DNA of 64,000 nucleotides from Quercus robur (GCF_932294415.1 NC_065539.1:54083501-54147500), one strand, 5' to 3'. Positions 48,955 to 61,735 are shown, counted from the stretch's first letter. Numbers and translations are program-made. Notes: generated from the sequence alone by a model not told the origin.

Positions 48955-50350
48955 TTTTGGTAATTTTGGAGGCTTCGGGTGTATTTTTTTCATCTTATAG
49001 GATTAGTGGTATGTTGGTCATTTTAGATATTTTGAGGGGTATTTTGGTCGTTTTATAGGTTTAGAGGTATTTTGGTCGTTCTAGGGGTTTCAGGGTATTT
49101 TTGGTAATTTTAGTGGTTTCAGGTTGTTTGTGGCCATTTTAGAGGTTTTGGGTTTATTTGGGTAATTTCAAAGGTTTAGGGGTATTTTTGTCACTTTATA
49201 GGTTTGAGGGTATTTTGGTCATTTTTTAAGTTTCGTGGGTATTTTAGTAATTTTTTAGGATTAGGAGGTATTTTGGTCATTTTTAGGTTTCTAGATTATT
49301 TTGATCAATTTTTAGGCTTCGGGGTTATTTTGGCCATTTTTTAGGTTTTGAGGGTATTTTTGTCATTTTTTAGGTTTCGGGGGTATTTTGGTCATTTTTT
49401 AGGCTTTGGGGGTATTTTGCCCATTTTTTAGGTTTCAGAGGGATTTTGGTAATTTTTAGGTTTTGGGGGTATTTTAGACATTTTTAGATTTTAGGGATAT
49501 TTTGGTCATTTTTTGGATTTCAGGGGTATTTTGGTAACTTTTAGGTTTCGGGGGTATTTTGGTAACTTTTTGGGTGTCGAGGGTATTTTGGTCATTTTTT
49601 GGATTTCAGGGGTATTTTGGTAATTTTTAGGTTTCAGGGGTATTTTGGCAATTTTTTGGGTGTCAGGGGTATTTTGGTCATTTTTTGGGTGTCGGGGGTA
49701 TTTTGGTCATTTTTTTGGGTTTTAGGGGTATTTTGGTCAATTTTTGGGTGGGGGTATTTTGGTCATTTTTGGGTTTTGGGGGCATTTTGGTAATTTTTAG
49801 GTTTCGAGGGTATTTTAGTAATTTTTGGGTTTTGGAGGTATTTTGGTAATTTTCAGGTTGGGGGTATTTTGGTCAATTTTATGGTTTTGGGGGGTATTTT
49901 GGTCATTTTGTAGGTTTTGGGGGTATTTTGGTAATTTTTAGGTTTTGGGGGTATTTTGGTAATTTTCAGGTTTGGGGGGTCTTTTGGTCAATCTTATGGT
50001 TTTGGGGGTATTTTGTAGATTTTGGGGTTATTTTGGTAATTTTTAGGTTTCGAGAGTATTTTGGTCATTTTTTGGGGTTCGGGGGTATTTTGGTCATTTT
50101 TTGGGTTTTGGGGGTATTTTGGTAATTTATAGGTTTTAGGAGGTAGTTTGGTAATTTTTAGGTTTGGGGGTATTTTGGTCAATTTTATGGTTTTGGGGGT
50201 ATTTTGGTCATTTTGTAAGTTTTGGGTTATTTTGGTAATTTTAGGGTATTTTGGTCTTTTTTTAGGTTTTAGGGGTATTTTGGTCATTTTTAGGTTTAGG
50301 TGTTATTTTGGTCATTTTTTAGGTTGAGGGGGCATTTTGGTAATTTTAGT
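48955..50350 (+). repeat. 29-bp minisatellite array, right arm
   Basis: The same unit in opposite orientation (ggtattttggtcatttttta plus ggtttcggg), close to fifty copies with scattered changes and a few shortened units. It pairs with the left arm across a near-zero spacer. Confidence 0.9.
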
Positions 50351-50762
50351 GGTTTTAGGGCATTTTAGAGTTGGGTGATTTGTAGAAATGATAGTTGGAT
50401 CATAATTGGGTCAATTGGATACCCAATTAAAATCCAATAAACATTAATGTTAATTGAGTTTAATTGGGTTAATACCCATTTAACCTAGTTAATAATTGGG
50501 TGAATTTAGGTCTAATTTAAGTGGGTGGGTTTGGGTGGGCAAATGGGTTTGGGTTGATTTTGCCACCCCAAGTGTCCTTATAGTGAACCATGTCATTTGT
50601 CCACCATTCTAGTAAAAGACTTCCACTTGTTTAAAATTATGGAGTTTTAAATAAAAACTGAATACTGATTCAACAATTTTAAATAGGTGAGAGTCTTTTA
50701 CTAGAATGGTGGACAAATGACGTGGTCTACCATGAGAATTTTATAATTTCTCGGAGATACCC

Positions 50763-52100
50763 CCTAAAAGAAAGAACTCCTTTTCCAATTGGTTTGGGTA
50801 AGTAAATTCAGGATTGACAACTTTGACTAACCGAATCGGACACACTGTTTCTCTCTCACACACATATATTGTTAATTACTCTTTTACCCTTGTTCTTATT
50901 ATTTAAATTTCATTTGGTTTGATTATTTGCTTACGGTGCTATGCTTAGAATTTTTAGAAGATGGCATGGGGACAAAAAACACTTGTAAATTGTAATACAG
51001 TTTGTTGTTGTTGTTCTAATGCTATTTTTTTTTTTAGTTAAAAAAATTGTTAAACCCGGCCCATGTGGATTGAGTTAGACCCATGTGATAGGTTGGATTG
51101 AAAAAACCATTCAACTCGACCCATGCACACCCCTTCCTTCACGTTAGTAGCATTTAGGGTAAACTATGTATTTGACCTCTATCATTTACACCATATTTCA
51201 ATTTGGTCTATATCCTTTTGTTGATACCCATTTTCGCGACACATTTTCTACAAGCTCGATTCAACCAAGCCCGACTTCCTTGTGGGCTCCTTTCATATAT
51301 TATATTTTATTTTCTTCTTTTAAGCATAGCTCAAGCCCAAGCCCATGCAACTTATTGGGGATATTGAGAAAGTGTGGTTTGGAGGGTATGGGTCGATTTC
51401 TTTCAAACCTTTTGCATGAGTACAATACATGCGTGCTATTAAGTGGGTAAGGGATATTGGTAGCACCTTAGGCTCATGGAGGAGGTCTTGTATCCAAAAT
51501 TCCCACCCTAAAATAGCTTTTATACTCTGGTTGACTGTGGCCCAAAATTTCTGTCCGAACTATTTTTTCCTTTAAAAATGGTTGGCTCTCATTGGCCAAC
51601 TTCAGTTGCTAGCTTTCATCTAGGTGAGCCTCCCAATGGTCTGAAACAACTGAAAGGGTGGAGCCAATGAGAGTTTAATCAAGTATTTCCCAAATCATGT
51701 TAAAAGTATATCAAACTCTTCCCTAAACAAAAGCAACCCAAGCCAAGACACCAAATTAGTGTCATGGGGATAAAAGCCTCTTCTACTACCAAAAACCCAA
51801 TCATTAGCAACTCTCGAAACTCTATATAAAACTCTCTCTTTAGTTCAAAAATCAACCAACCACGTTTTCCCCCACAGAGCTGAAACTTGAGACTAAAAGC
51901 TAATTCAACCATGTAAAATTCTCATAATTTTGAAGTTTAGGAGTAGAAATATGGGTATAGGGAAACCTTCCCTCTCTTCCTCACAACTTCTCTCAATTTC
52001 ATCTTCTCGATGACTGTGAGTCAAAGTTTCGGACGTATTGTCTTTATGCACTTTTTTGCATTTTTGTTATTGGCATTTTCATTCTCTCTTGTTAAAGCAC
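50763..52100. other. Spacer left of the LTR element, no gene
   Basis: No supported gene. Phrases such as cccggcccatgtgga and ctcgacccatgcac are of the kind found in decayed transposon ends. Short frames here have no recognisable domain. Confidence 0.45.
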
Positions 52101-52540
52101 TGATGATGCCAAAATCGTCAGTTTGGGTCACTCGCGCAATCCGAAGCATTAGACGATCTCATAGGACCTGCAAGATAAAGGAAAGATAGATCAAATAGAC
52201 CACCGGGTTGTGCTCGGTGGGGGAGCCTCCGATGCTTAAGTTAGTATGAACCCATATTTTTCATATTTAGATAGTGTTTAGTAGTAGCTTTTGACATACC
52301 TTCACAAGTGAGATGGATTGACCCTTTTATAGGTGATTTGGATAGCTGTCGTACATAATTGGAGGTGATTATTGCCCATGTATAACAGTTATTGTATTGA
52401 TGGGCGTTTAAGACCGCTGAGTAATGGTCGCCATTAATGTGTTGAATGTGCTTGAGTGGTTACATCTTTTGGTTTGTTAATGATGCAAGGTCGTCCATAT
52501 TAATGGATGACCTTAATGTTTTTTTTTTTTGGACTCATCA
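52101..52540 (-). repeat. 3' LTR (left) of the LARD-like element
   Basis: 440 bp, about 99% identical to 59222-59661 by eye. It starts TGATGATGCC and ends GGACTCATCA on the plus strand. Confidence 0.92.
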
Positions 52541-52690
52541 GTTGCCCCCCCATTCCCAAGTCTGATTTTGCTTTATGCTAGTCAGGCTTAGGGAATGTTT
52601 TTGACCTTTTTAGATTCAGGCTTCTTTATCTTCAACTACTTTCTTCTTTAGGAATGCTAGTATTTCTATGACGACCTTTTGAAGGTCTTT

Positions 52691-52850
52691 TTGGACGTTC
52701 GAGGGATCATAGCTTGATCTTGAAAGTGAGCTAATTTCTTTGGACGATCATTTTTTATCACTACTAAAGAGCAAGCTAATTTCTTTGGACGGCCATTTTT
52801 TATCACTGCTGAAGAATAAGGTGATTTCTTTGGACGACCATTTTTTATCA
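52691..52850. repeat. 45-bp tandem repeat, three copies
   Basis: Units containing ttctttggacg and ccattttttatcac start at about 52736, 52781 and 52826, spaced exactly 45 bp. They lie inside the LTR element. Confidence 0.75.
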
Positions 52851-52929
52851 CATCGATGCTTCTTCCTTTATTCATTTTCTGGTTGTCGTGTTTGATATTC
52901 TTGATTTCTTGCGTTTGTGTGAGAATCCT

Positions 52930-53665
52930 TGTTTGCTTACACTCGTCTAAGGGTATTTAGTCACTTAGCCACTTTTGGGTGACTTACATCCAATTTCGGA
53001 GCTGTCATTTAGACTTTGTCAGCGATTTACATCAATCTAGCGGAATCTTGTCCATTTTTCTTTTTGGTGACTTACATCTATTTAAGGAATTTTGTCACTT
53101 AGGCTTCGTCAGTGATTTACATCCGTCTTGGTGGAATCTTATCACTTAGCCATTTTTTGGTGACTTACATCCATTTAAGGAATCTTGTCATTTAGGCTTC
53201 GTCAGTGATTTACATCCGTCTTGGGGGACTCTTATCACTTAGCCATTTTTTGGTGACTTACATCCACTTAAGGAATCTTGTCACTTAGGCTTCGTCAGTG
53301 ATTTACATCCGTCTTGGGGGACTCTTATCACTTAGCCATTTTTTGGTGACTTACATCCACTTAAGGAATCTTGTCACTTAGGCTTCGTCAGTGATTTACA
53401 TTCGTATTGGCGGAATCTTATCACTTAACCATTTTTTGGTGACTTACATCCATCTAAGGAATCTTGCCACTTAGGCTTCGTCAGTGATTTACATTCGTCT
53501 TGGCGGACTCTTATCACTTAGCCATTTTTTGGTGACTTACATCCACTTAAGGAATATTGTCACTTAGGCTTTGTCGGTGATTTACATCCGTCTTGGCGGA
53601 ATCTTATCACTTAGCCATTTTTTGGTGACTTACATCCATTTAAGGAATCTTGTCACTTATTGCTG
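52930..53665. repeat. 93-bp higher-order tandem repeat in the LTR element
   Basis: The phrase aggcttcgtc (aggctttgtc in the last unit) starts at 53101, 53194, 53287, 53380, 53473 and 53566, an exact 93-bp period over six units with diverged copies on both sides. Each unit is built of two related halves of about 46 bp (gtgacttacatcc and gtgatttacatcc). No coding role is evident. Confidence 0.88.
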
Positions 53666-56600
53666 GAAAGATTCCTTGACGCTATGTCGTTTTGGACCTT
53701 CTTGAGGCCATGTTGATATCTGCATTAAGTAGCACATGCACTTACCAAGGCTTGGTTAAACAAGAATTTTAGAACAATTCATATATAAATAATAAGCTAC
53801 CAATAGCCTAGGTGGACCTTTTTCTTATTTCCTTGTAATCTTAGAGTTTTATCTCTTTTGTGATCTATCTAGTAATGCATACATGTTTGCATGAAACCTT
53901 ACTAGGTGTAAATTTTTATAAACGAATATAAAAGAGACAGAAATAAATGTGTTACCTTAAATGACGACATTATTTTGTCACATACCTTGATCTTTTTATT
54001 GTTGGAATCTTCTTGACAAACTCTTCTCTTTTCAAGATGACAAGCTCCTCTCTTTTCAAGATTTTTCTTAAGCTTAACATGATACTTCATGTGTAAGGCC
54101 TAGATCTCTTTTGCCTTCGATTTTTCGAAGGCATAAAAACTAGGCCATGTTGTTGCCCCCGTTCAAACATGAAGAGTGTAATTCTCATTTGTTGGCGACT
54201 AGAGGAATGCTCTATCGCGATTGGAACCCTTTTTTTTTTTTTGGTGTGCTTTGACGTCTATGGTCATTGCCGTTTGTAATAGCAATTTCCTGTTCCTTCT
54301 TCTTTAATTGTATGCTTAAGTCACTTCAATAGTGCTAGCTGCATGACGATGTACAAATGTGCAATTGCATGCTATACAAGACAAAGTGTATTCTATATGA
54401 ATCATAAAGAAGTATAAAAATTGAAGCTATTTGACTATATGCTTCTTTAAACTGGTCTTTGTTAGGTGCTTGCACAGTATATGATTTTTAGAGCAATTTA
54501 AGAAGATTTTGGTGAGTTGATGGAGATAGCGGAAATTTATTGAGACTTAAATTCATGAACATATTGGGAACACGATCATCTAGAATTTAAGTTTAGGAAA
54601 CTTAATAAAACTTCTCAGATTCATGACGATGAAACATATACTACTAATAATATAGTCATATTAATTGTGATAATTGTAACAATTTTATAGCAATATTTTC
54701 AACATGTTCTACATACACATTGTAATAATCATGCAAGCTTGATATTTATTTAGTTTCAGTAAAATGATCTCATGGATAAAAAGAAAGAAAGAAATGAGTT
54801 ACCTCAATGGAAGACCTTAAATCTCAATACTATTGTGTACGTACCTCGATCTTTTCATTGTTGTAGTCTTCTTGACGAAATCTTCATCATTGAACTTATA
54901 GAGCTCTTCTTCATTGGATTTGTACAACTCCATAATTTATAGGAGTTAAACTCGGCATTTGTGATGTAGATGGAATTTTCAGAACTTTTGGCTATATCTC
55001 TATTTTCTTCTTAAGGGTTTTTCTTCGTCAAATTATGACATTCCCTTAGAAAATTTGGAATATCTATTTTTTGCATATCTGAAGCTAGTAATCTAGCAAA
55101 CCTCTTATAGGTTTATATATTATACAAAATTTTGGGTGAATTGATATAGCTTATGTCCAACCAATATCATTTCATGTAAGAGTATAAAAACTTAGTGAGG
55201 ATTAAAGTCACACTTAATGCCATGCGATCAAATAAAATTGTCTTGTTTTATGTATGAAGCACATGCTCTATAGGCAATTCAATCATTTCTACTTTTTTCT
55301 TGGTTTTGGCGATAGTAGAATAATAAAAGAAATGGATGGACTTAAGATCATTTGATCGGCTAGAGATCAAAAGTCTAAAATAGGTCGCACTAGCTAGAGC
55401 AGATATTACTAGTCAAGTCTTTTAATTTTAGCAAGAAATTATCTAGCCCGTGTCAATTGTGCATGTTTGTACTAATCTTGTAATTAAGCAATTTGCCTTT
55501 CCAACAATCGTTTTCATAACTATTACCCTATTCTCCTGCAACTAAATAACACTTGGCAAAGTGTTTAAACTTTTTAAAAAGTGTTGGAATTCGGTGTGTT
55601 TAATGACATTTGCCATTATGATAAACAATCATCATATTTATCATAGTAAACAGTTATGATCTTATTTTAAACTTATAGCTAGGTTTTTATTTGACAATAA
55701 TGATATTTGTCATTATGTCTAAAACTTGACTTTAAACGTTGTTGCAAATACTTAGAGAGCTAAAAGGAAAAGAAAATTTTAAATCTGACCTTAAGGCCCA
55801 AGAACTAGGCACCATCGTTGCTATATTTTGTTCCAGCTATTTGAAGATGTAGATATATCCAGAGGGTTTGCCCCCGTTTAAACATGAAAGGTACATTCGC
55901 TATTGGATGATGACCAAAAGAAGGGTCTGTCATGGTTTGTACCTGTATTTTTCTTCCTTTGGACTTAATCTTAGTCCCAAAGGAAAATCTTTATAAAATT
56001 TCATGTCTAATGTATTAGAACAAAATTTAGAAACTTATACACCAATGCCTATGAATATGTATGGATAGAGATGAGGTAATATGTTCATGATAGAAAATTA
56101 TGTATAAAATTATAGAGTGATCCCAAAAAGACACTGCTACTCTTTAAAAAAAAATGAGTAGAATGAAGAGATAATTAACTGGATAAATTATTTCATAGTG
56201 CAAGGTGATAGCAATTCAATTTTGGGGGGATAAATATGGAAAATACCATCATCTTAAGTATGATATTTTCAAGATATGAAATTCCATAATCAACTATATT
56301 GGCACCTCAAGCCAAGGTGGCTACTAGTGAATGACATATAGGCCATTTATGAGAAACTTGTGTCTCATTTTACCTTCGTCGATTATATATTTACAGGGAT
56401 GGCAACCTTATGAAATGATAAGAGAAGGTCGTGATATGGCTGTATATAATTCACGAAAGGAAATCATTGCAAACAAATAAGGGAATAAATTCTTGTATAT
56501 ATTGCAGCCCACATGACACACACGTGCACATTGGTTGCCATGTCCGTTTTGTAGCAAAATAGTAGAAATAGCCTACCATCTCTTTTGCTTTCTTTTTATG

Positions 56601-59221
56601 AAAAATGTTTCCTTCATTGGTTGACTATGCAATCTATCAACAAATGTTTAACCATGTAGCATATGGTTCTCTAACTCTTGGCCCTTAACATAGAAATTAT
56701 TTAAACAATAGCAACTATTGTTGGGCAATAATAAGTGTCGCATAACTGACCCGTAAATATGGCGCTAAAAGGAGGGTGAAATATATGATATCTTTCCCCA
56801 TAGTGTGGTTTGAAATAATTTTAGATTTTGCTCTATATATATATAAATATTTTAATCATAATTTGCTCTATTCTAAGCAAGTAATGCTATAATAATATAA
56901 ATGAGAGAAGTAGGGACCTGACTTGGCAAGAAAACCTCTACGACATTCTCAACAGTTGTGCCTATGCCATGAACTTTTTTCAGCTGGATGATTTTTCTTA
57001 TGTCAAGCCTTTTGTTGATCCATTTTGTCAAGCTTTACTAGACTCATTTTGCTCCAAAAAATACTAACAAATTAATAATCTCAATTGTTCTCAAATGATG
57101 AGCTTAATATAGAGTACATGTCCTTCCGTTTAATAGAATCACGTGGAAATAACTTGATACTATTTAGTATTTAGAGGCAATAAGCTCTGCTCGTATATCA
57201 TATATGTGAGTAAGTACTTACTTTGGTGATGTCACTAGTGCGAGCATAAAATAAAAACATTGTCCCTGTATAGCCGCTTTTATTGAATCATACATGTGGA
57301 TTGTGACACTGGGAGAGTCCCACATTTTTCCCTTTGAATGCTCGAAGGCATGATTAGGTATAGATGGAACCATTTAAATTCTCCATTCTCAACGCCAAAG
57401 CAACTTATATTTATACATGGAAAAGTTTGAATAGTAAATTTTGTTCGTTCTATTGTGGAACATTTTAAGATTCAAAATTTCATAATATTTTGAAAATGAT
57501 TTATGCTTAACTATTGCGGTAATTTTGTAAGGACTAAATTTTATAATTCTTTGGCTCTTTCAACCTCAATCCCACCTTGCATTCACTTTGAAAATTATTC
57601 TGTGTGCAAGGCCGAATATGCCATTCATGCATTTTATTCCTAAAGGTTTCTTTTAAATCTTTTCGGAATTGTTCCTTGAAAAACATAGTTTCATTAACCA
57701 ACTGACGGACTAATAACTCATGCATAACTGACTATATAGCATTCTAACCATGTTATGCATTTTCTACTATACTTTCGCCACCAATAAATACACATATAAA
57801 TTTGGGAGATGGCCTTATGTTGTGGCTTTATTACCCATGAATATCAACCAAGATATTATTAGGGTATCATTTATTTTTCTTCATATTCCTCAATTTCAAT
57901 ACCCCCTATTTGAGAAAATTTAAAATGAAAAACGTGCCACATAAAATTCTCAATTATTTAAAGGCACATGAACTTTTCTCAATATAAGGTTCTTCAATAT
58001 AGAAACACCATAGTTGGTGGGGTTCATAAATATTCATGAGATTTAAAATTTTCACATAAACACTTTTTTTTTTTTAATTTTAATTTTAAAGGTACAATAG
58101 TGTTTATAAATACTCACTAAGGAGTACATAGAAAAGACTGTTTTTAGAGAAATGACTTAACCCTTTTTTTTTTTTATGGGAATGACTTAAGTCATTCTTT
58201 CTCTAATAATGTTGAGCATATCATATATATTTTTATATATAGGTGTTAGATGGAGCCTTATCATTAAAAATTCACATTTCAATTATCACCGGACCATCTA
58301 ACATATGGTGTAGAGTAAAAATAATGTTTGCATGCAATTAAAGAATTTATTATGGCATTCAACACTAATTACTCCAGCATATACACATTCAAAAATGTTT
58401 GACAAATAAAGGCTCAATGAACACGTTGCAATCAATTTAAAAAGTGAAACGGTTTATGCCACAAATGAAAATTAAATTAATTTCAAAATTTCCCATTTGA
58501 GTGACCATTAACCATTTAAAATATTATAATTAAATAAAGAGTCTAATTTACTCTTAAACCTTATGTCCAACATAAACTCTTTAAGCAACATCTTATATAA
58601 TATAGCAATATAGCATGGTATATATCATTCATGCAACCTTTTTGACTAACAATAGATCATCCATACGGCTTTATAACAACTCAAAAAATTCATTGTGATA
58701 CATACAAATATGTATCAAAAGAAATTATATGTCATGCATAACATTCTGACACATGACCTCAATTATATTATTATTATTATATATACACATATTTAGGCCT
58801 TAGCAAAAGTTTTAGGTGTTTGCTTATTAAATTTTATTCATATATGGTATTAATATATCGAATAAAATAAGAGATACTTCACCGCAAACTCATAATTTCT
58901 TGCCTCTTTGATTGCCTTTCATTTGAGGGTTTGTTGAGATTTTCGCCATCGAACTCGAAGCCTACAAAATTGAATCTCCCTGAAATTGTTATTCCATAGC
59001 CACGATTCCATTTGCCATCATAAACAATTTATTAATACATATATAACCAGTGAATTCAAAGAAAAATCTAGAAAGATTTTATTCATGGACAAGAAATATA
59101 TATGTAGTGAAGAGATAATCATTGGGTCTCAACCCATGAGGTACTCTAGATTGAACTGAGTGAACCCTTTGTTATAGGAAGAGCTAGATGACTAATCGCC
59201 TCCCCACAGACGGCGCCAAAC

Positions 59222-59661
59222 TGATAATGCCAAAATCGTCAGTTTGGGTCACTCGCGCAATCCGAAGCATTAGACGATCTCATAGGACCTGCAAGATAAA
59301 GGAAAGATAGATCGAATAGACCACTGGGTTGTGCCCGGTGGGGGAGCCTCCGATGCTTAAGTTAGTATGAACCCATATTTTTCATATTTAGATAGTGTTT
59401 AGTAGTAGCTTTTGACATACCTTCACAAGTGAGATGGATTGACCCTTTTATAGGTGATTTGGATAGCTGTCGTACATAATTGGAGGTGATTATTGCCCAT
59501 GTATAACAGTTATTGTATTGATGGGCGTTTAAGACCGCTGAGTAATGGTCGCCATTAATGTGTTGAATGTGCTTGAGTGGTTACATCTTTTGGTTTGTTA
59601 ATGATGCAAGGTCGTCCATATTAATGGATGACCTTAATGTTTTTTTTTTTTGGACTCATCA
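59222..59661 (-). repeat. 5' LTR (right) of the LARD-like element
   Basis: 440 bp. It is preceded on the plus strand by cccacagacggcgccaaac, which is the primer-binding-site region read from the other strand. Confidence 0.92.
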
Positions 59662-59964
59662 AGCACCATTAACTTTTGTTCATTATACATTTAGAATTTT
59701 GGGCTTAATTCTCCACAAATAATCACTTCTAAAGAACCCAAGGGGAGATTTGGGCTAATCTTGCATTTTTGGCCCTTGTCACAAAAATGTCCTCAACACC
59801 TTTCAATTCCGTGTCAATTTAGTCCTTGCCTGCTATCTTTTAGATGAAAATTGCTGATTTCAAGTGTGTCAATTTAGTCTCCAACATGTCAATGTCGTGT
59901 CAATTTAGTCAATGTCGTTATATTTTGGATGGAAATTGTTGGTGTCAGCAATTTTCATCTTATG

Positions 59965-60027
59965 TCTTTCTCCTCAATATGACTCCGCTTTGTTTCTTCT
60001 AAGAATTGAATGCTTCAACGTAAAGAA
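59965..60027 (-). pseudogene. Relic of the Ca2+-ATPase nucleotide-binding domain
   Basis: The minus strand reads LYVEAFNS, a stop, then KKQSGVILRRKT, which matches residues 544-564 of the intact pump (LYVEAFNSQKKRSGVITRRK). Only about 63 bp is recognisable. Confidence 0.75.
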
Positions 60028-60609
60028 ATTAATGGAATCAATTTAGAGGATTGGAAGATCTTTTAAAAATAGGTTTTCCAGTTGAAGCATGACGATGAGC
60101 AAAGAAGTTAATGGAATCAATTCAGAGTAGATCAGAAATTAACGACGTCGTTCATATTCAAACCTGGCAGGGAAATGACGTTGTTCCCCTAGGTTTCTTT
60201 CTTTATTTTCTTTTTCTAATTAACATTTTTCAGTTTTTTTAATTAAAAAATTTTTTAAAATCCAAAACAGCGTCGTTTTGGTTAGCGGACAACAACTATT
60301 AACCAAAGCTTAACAAAGGACTAAATTGACAAAATTTGAAACTTAGAAAATTGAAATGACAAAACTGAAATTAAGAAGACTGAAATGAAAAAATGTAAGA
60401 CTTAGAGAATTAGTTTTGTATTTTGGCCTATTTTTTAAAATAAAACGACAGATAAACTGTTAATGTTTGGCATAAGAAAAAATTAATATGTTAATTAGAA
60501 CATTTGGTTATTCTTAGATTTTTCATCATTATTGATTCGAGCACTTTCACACCAAAGATGCAAAATTAGACTAGTACTGGTATTGATTATTTTCTAGGAG
60601 GGTATTTAT

Positions 60610-60830
60610 ACCATGCTTCACACACCATTTCACAGCCTCATAACGCATGAACAATATTTTCTTCGTATAGTTTACAGTTTTCACACCATCTTTCCGCTAC
60701 AACGCTTCTCTTTGCCATGTTAAAATCAGTTGGAAGGAGATTCTTGTAGGCTATCCACGCAAATCATTTAACTTTAGTTGGTTTTTTGTCTTCCACAATT
60801 CCATCCTTGCTTCACCACTTGAACTTCTTT
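60610..60830 (-). mobile_element. LINE scrap with zinc-binding tail of reverse transcriptase
   Basis: The minus strand reads FAWIAYKNLLPTDFNMAKRS, then RWCENCKLYEENIVHAL and CEMVCEAW, with in-frame stops after KVK and HAL. The CxxC...H...C order is that of the zf-RVT region of plant LINEs. It is far too short to be active. Confidence 0.7.
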
Positions 60831-61401
60831 GTTCTGATCCTTTGTTTCTTGTCTTCCAGAGTTATTTTAGCATATAGTTTAACTGGAAAGCATGGACACG
60901 GTAAAATTGCTAATGTATCGTGGACACGTATCTGATATGGACACAAACGTGCCAAGTACGCACTCAGGAAGAAATTTTTTTTTTTTTTTTTTTTAATTCA
61001 ATTGTTCACTTGTTCTATTTTGATATTGAATATTGTTTATTTGAACTCTTTTTATGGGTGTTTAGTTTATTTGAACTCTTTTATTCATACTTTAAACAAT
61101 ATTTTATTGTCTTAAAATTAATTTTAGATATATTTCCAAACATTTCATTGTTGTTACATATTTTTTAAATCCAAAATAAATATAACTTATTTGAAATATA
61201 AAATATATATACCTAAAAATAAATATTAATTAATTGTTGTATTATTAACGTATCGTATCTTAGTTTTTCAAAAAAATGCCATATCATTGTATTGCATATC
61301 GTGTCCATAATCATGCCATATAGCTGTTTAACCTATTATATTTACTTAAAAAAAAAAAAAAAAACTATATTTATACACAAACCATATTTACGCTCACACT
61401 T

Positions 61402-61540
61402 GATCAGGCAATGTTGAGGAAGCTCTCTACTTGGAAGACCATAGGCTCTGCTACTACCATTTGTAATGATAAAACAAGCACTCTCATGTTAAACCAAATG
61501 AGGGTGACTAAGTTTTGGCTAGGGAAAGTCTCTTCTGCAC
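61402..61540 (+). pseudogene. Relic of the Ca2+-ATPase phosphorylation-site region
   Basis: The plus strand reads DQAMLRKLSTWKTIGSATTI, CNDKTSTL and VTKFWLGK, matching residues about 430-471 of the intact pump. The phosphorylation motif DKTGT is changed to DKTST and other conserved residues differ. It lies in the opposite orientation to the relic at 59965-60027. Confidence 0.85.
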
Positions 61541-61556
61541 CAGATGCTCATCAATT

Positions 61557-61727
61557 TCAGTGGTGGAGCCACGTTGGGGCCGAAGGGGGCCTTGGCCCCC
61601 CCCTCCCCCAAATTTTTTTTTTTTTTTTTAAATTGAAATATATGCACTCATAAATGAAATATCCCAAAATGTTAGAATATTTTTCAAAGAAGGTAGCCTT
61701 CTGGAACCCCCCCCCCCCCCCCCCCCC
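61557..61727. mobile_element. Possible transposon end starting cagtggtggagcc
   Basis: Directly after the ATPase relic comes cagtggtggagccacgttgg, a T run and a long C tract. The start resembles ends of plant repeats of the type CAGTGGCGGAGCC. The right part appears to be interrupted by the hAT-like element at 61736, so its full extent is unknown. Confidence 0.4.
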
Positions 61728-61735
61728 ATCCTCTA

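Larger units (their letters stand above)
47224..50573. mobile_element. Fold-back element made of two opposed 29-bp minisatellite arms
   Basis: A 7-bp core duplication GTCCTTA flanks it (47217-47223 and 50574-50580). The ends are inverted: ggggtgacaaatgagtggg on the left, and the right end reads in reverse complement ggggtggcaaaatcaaccc. Inside, about 1.55 kb of tandem units in one orientation is followed directly, near 48950, by about 1.4 kb of the same unit inverted. No transposase is encoded. The target length (7 bp, 8-9 with mismatch) fits a hAT or Mutator-type mobiliser. Confidence 0.8.
47195..50762. mobile_element. Small MITE split by a fold-back element
   Basis: The left arm reads gtagataccgagaaattata, and the right arm mirrors it as tataatttctcggagatac (ending 50760). 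A second pair, cattctagtaaaagact (about 50606) and agtcttttactagaatg (about 50692), closes the structure. Without the 3.35 kb insert between 47224 and 50573 plus one target copy, the MITE would be about 210 bp. This is a clear nested insertion. Confidence 0.75.
52101..59661 (-). mobile_element. Non-coding LTR element (LARD-like), apparently complete
   Basis: Two 440-bp LTRs (52101-52540 and 59222-59661) with TG...CA ends are flanked by the 5-bp duplication AGCAC. Next to the right LTR, read on the minus strand, is a primer-binding-site-like TTTGGCGCCGTCTGTGGGG. Next to the left LTR is a purine-rich tract (gggaatgggggggcaac), so the element runs on the minus strand. The 6.7 kb interior has no gag or pol reading frame, only short frames and tandem repeats. 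This fits a large retrotransposon derivative that depends on another element. The LTRs differ at only about four positions, so insertion is recent (below one to a few million years). Confidence 0.88.
59662..61401. other. Spacer with relics of a pump gene and a LINE
   Basis: There is no working gene. It holds a short ATPase relic (59965-60027), a LINE scrap (60610-60830) and AT-rich DNA with a T run at 60977-60994. Listed separately are the parts I can name. Confidence 0.5.
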
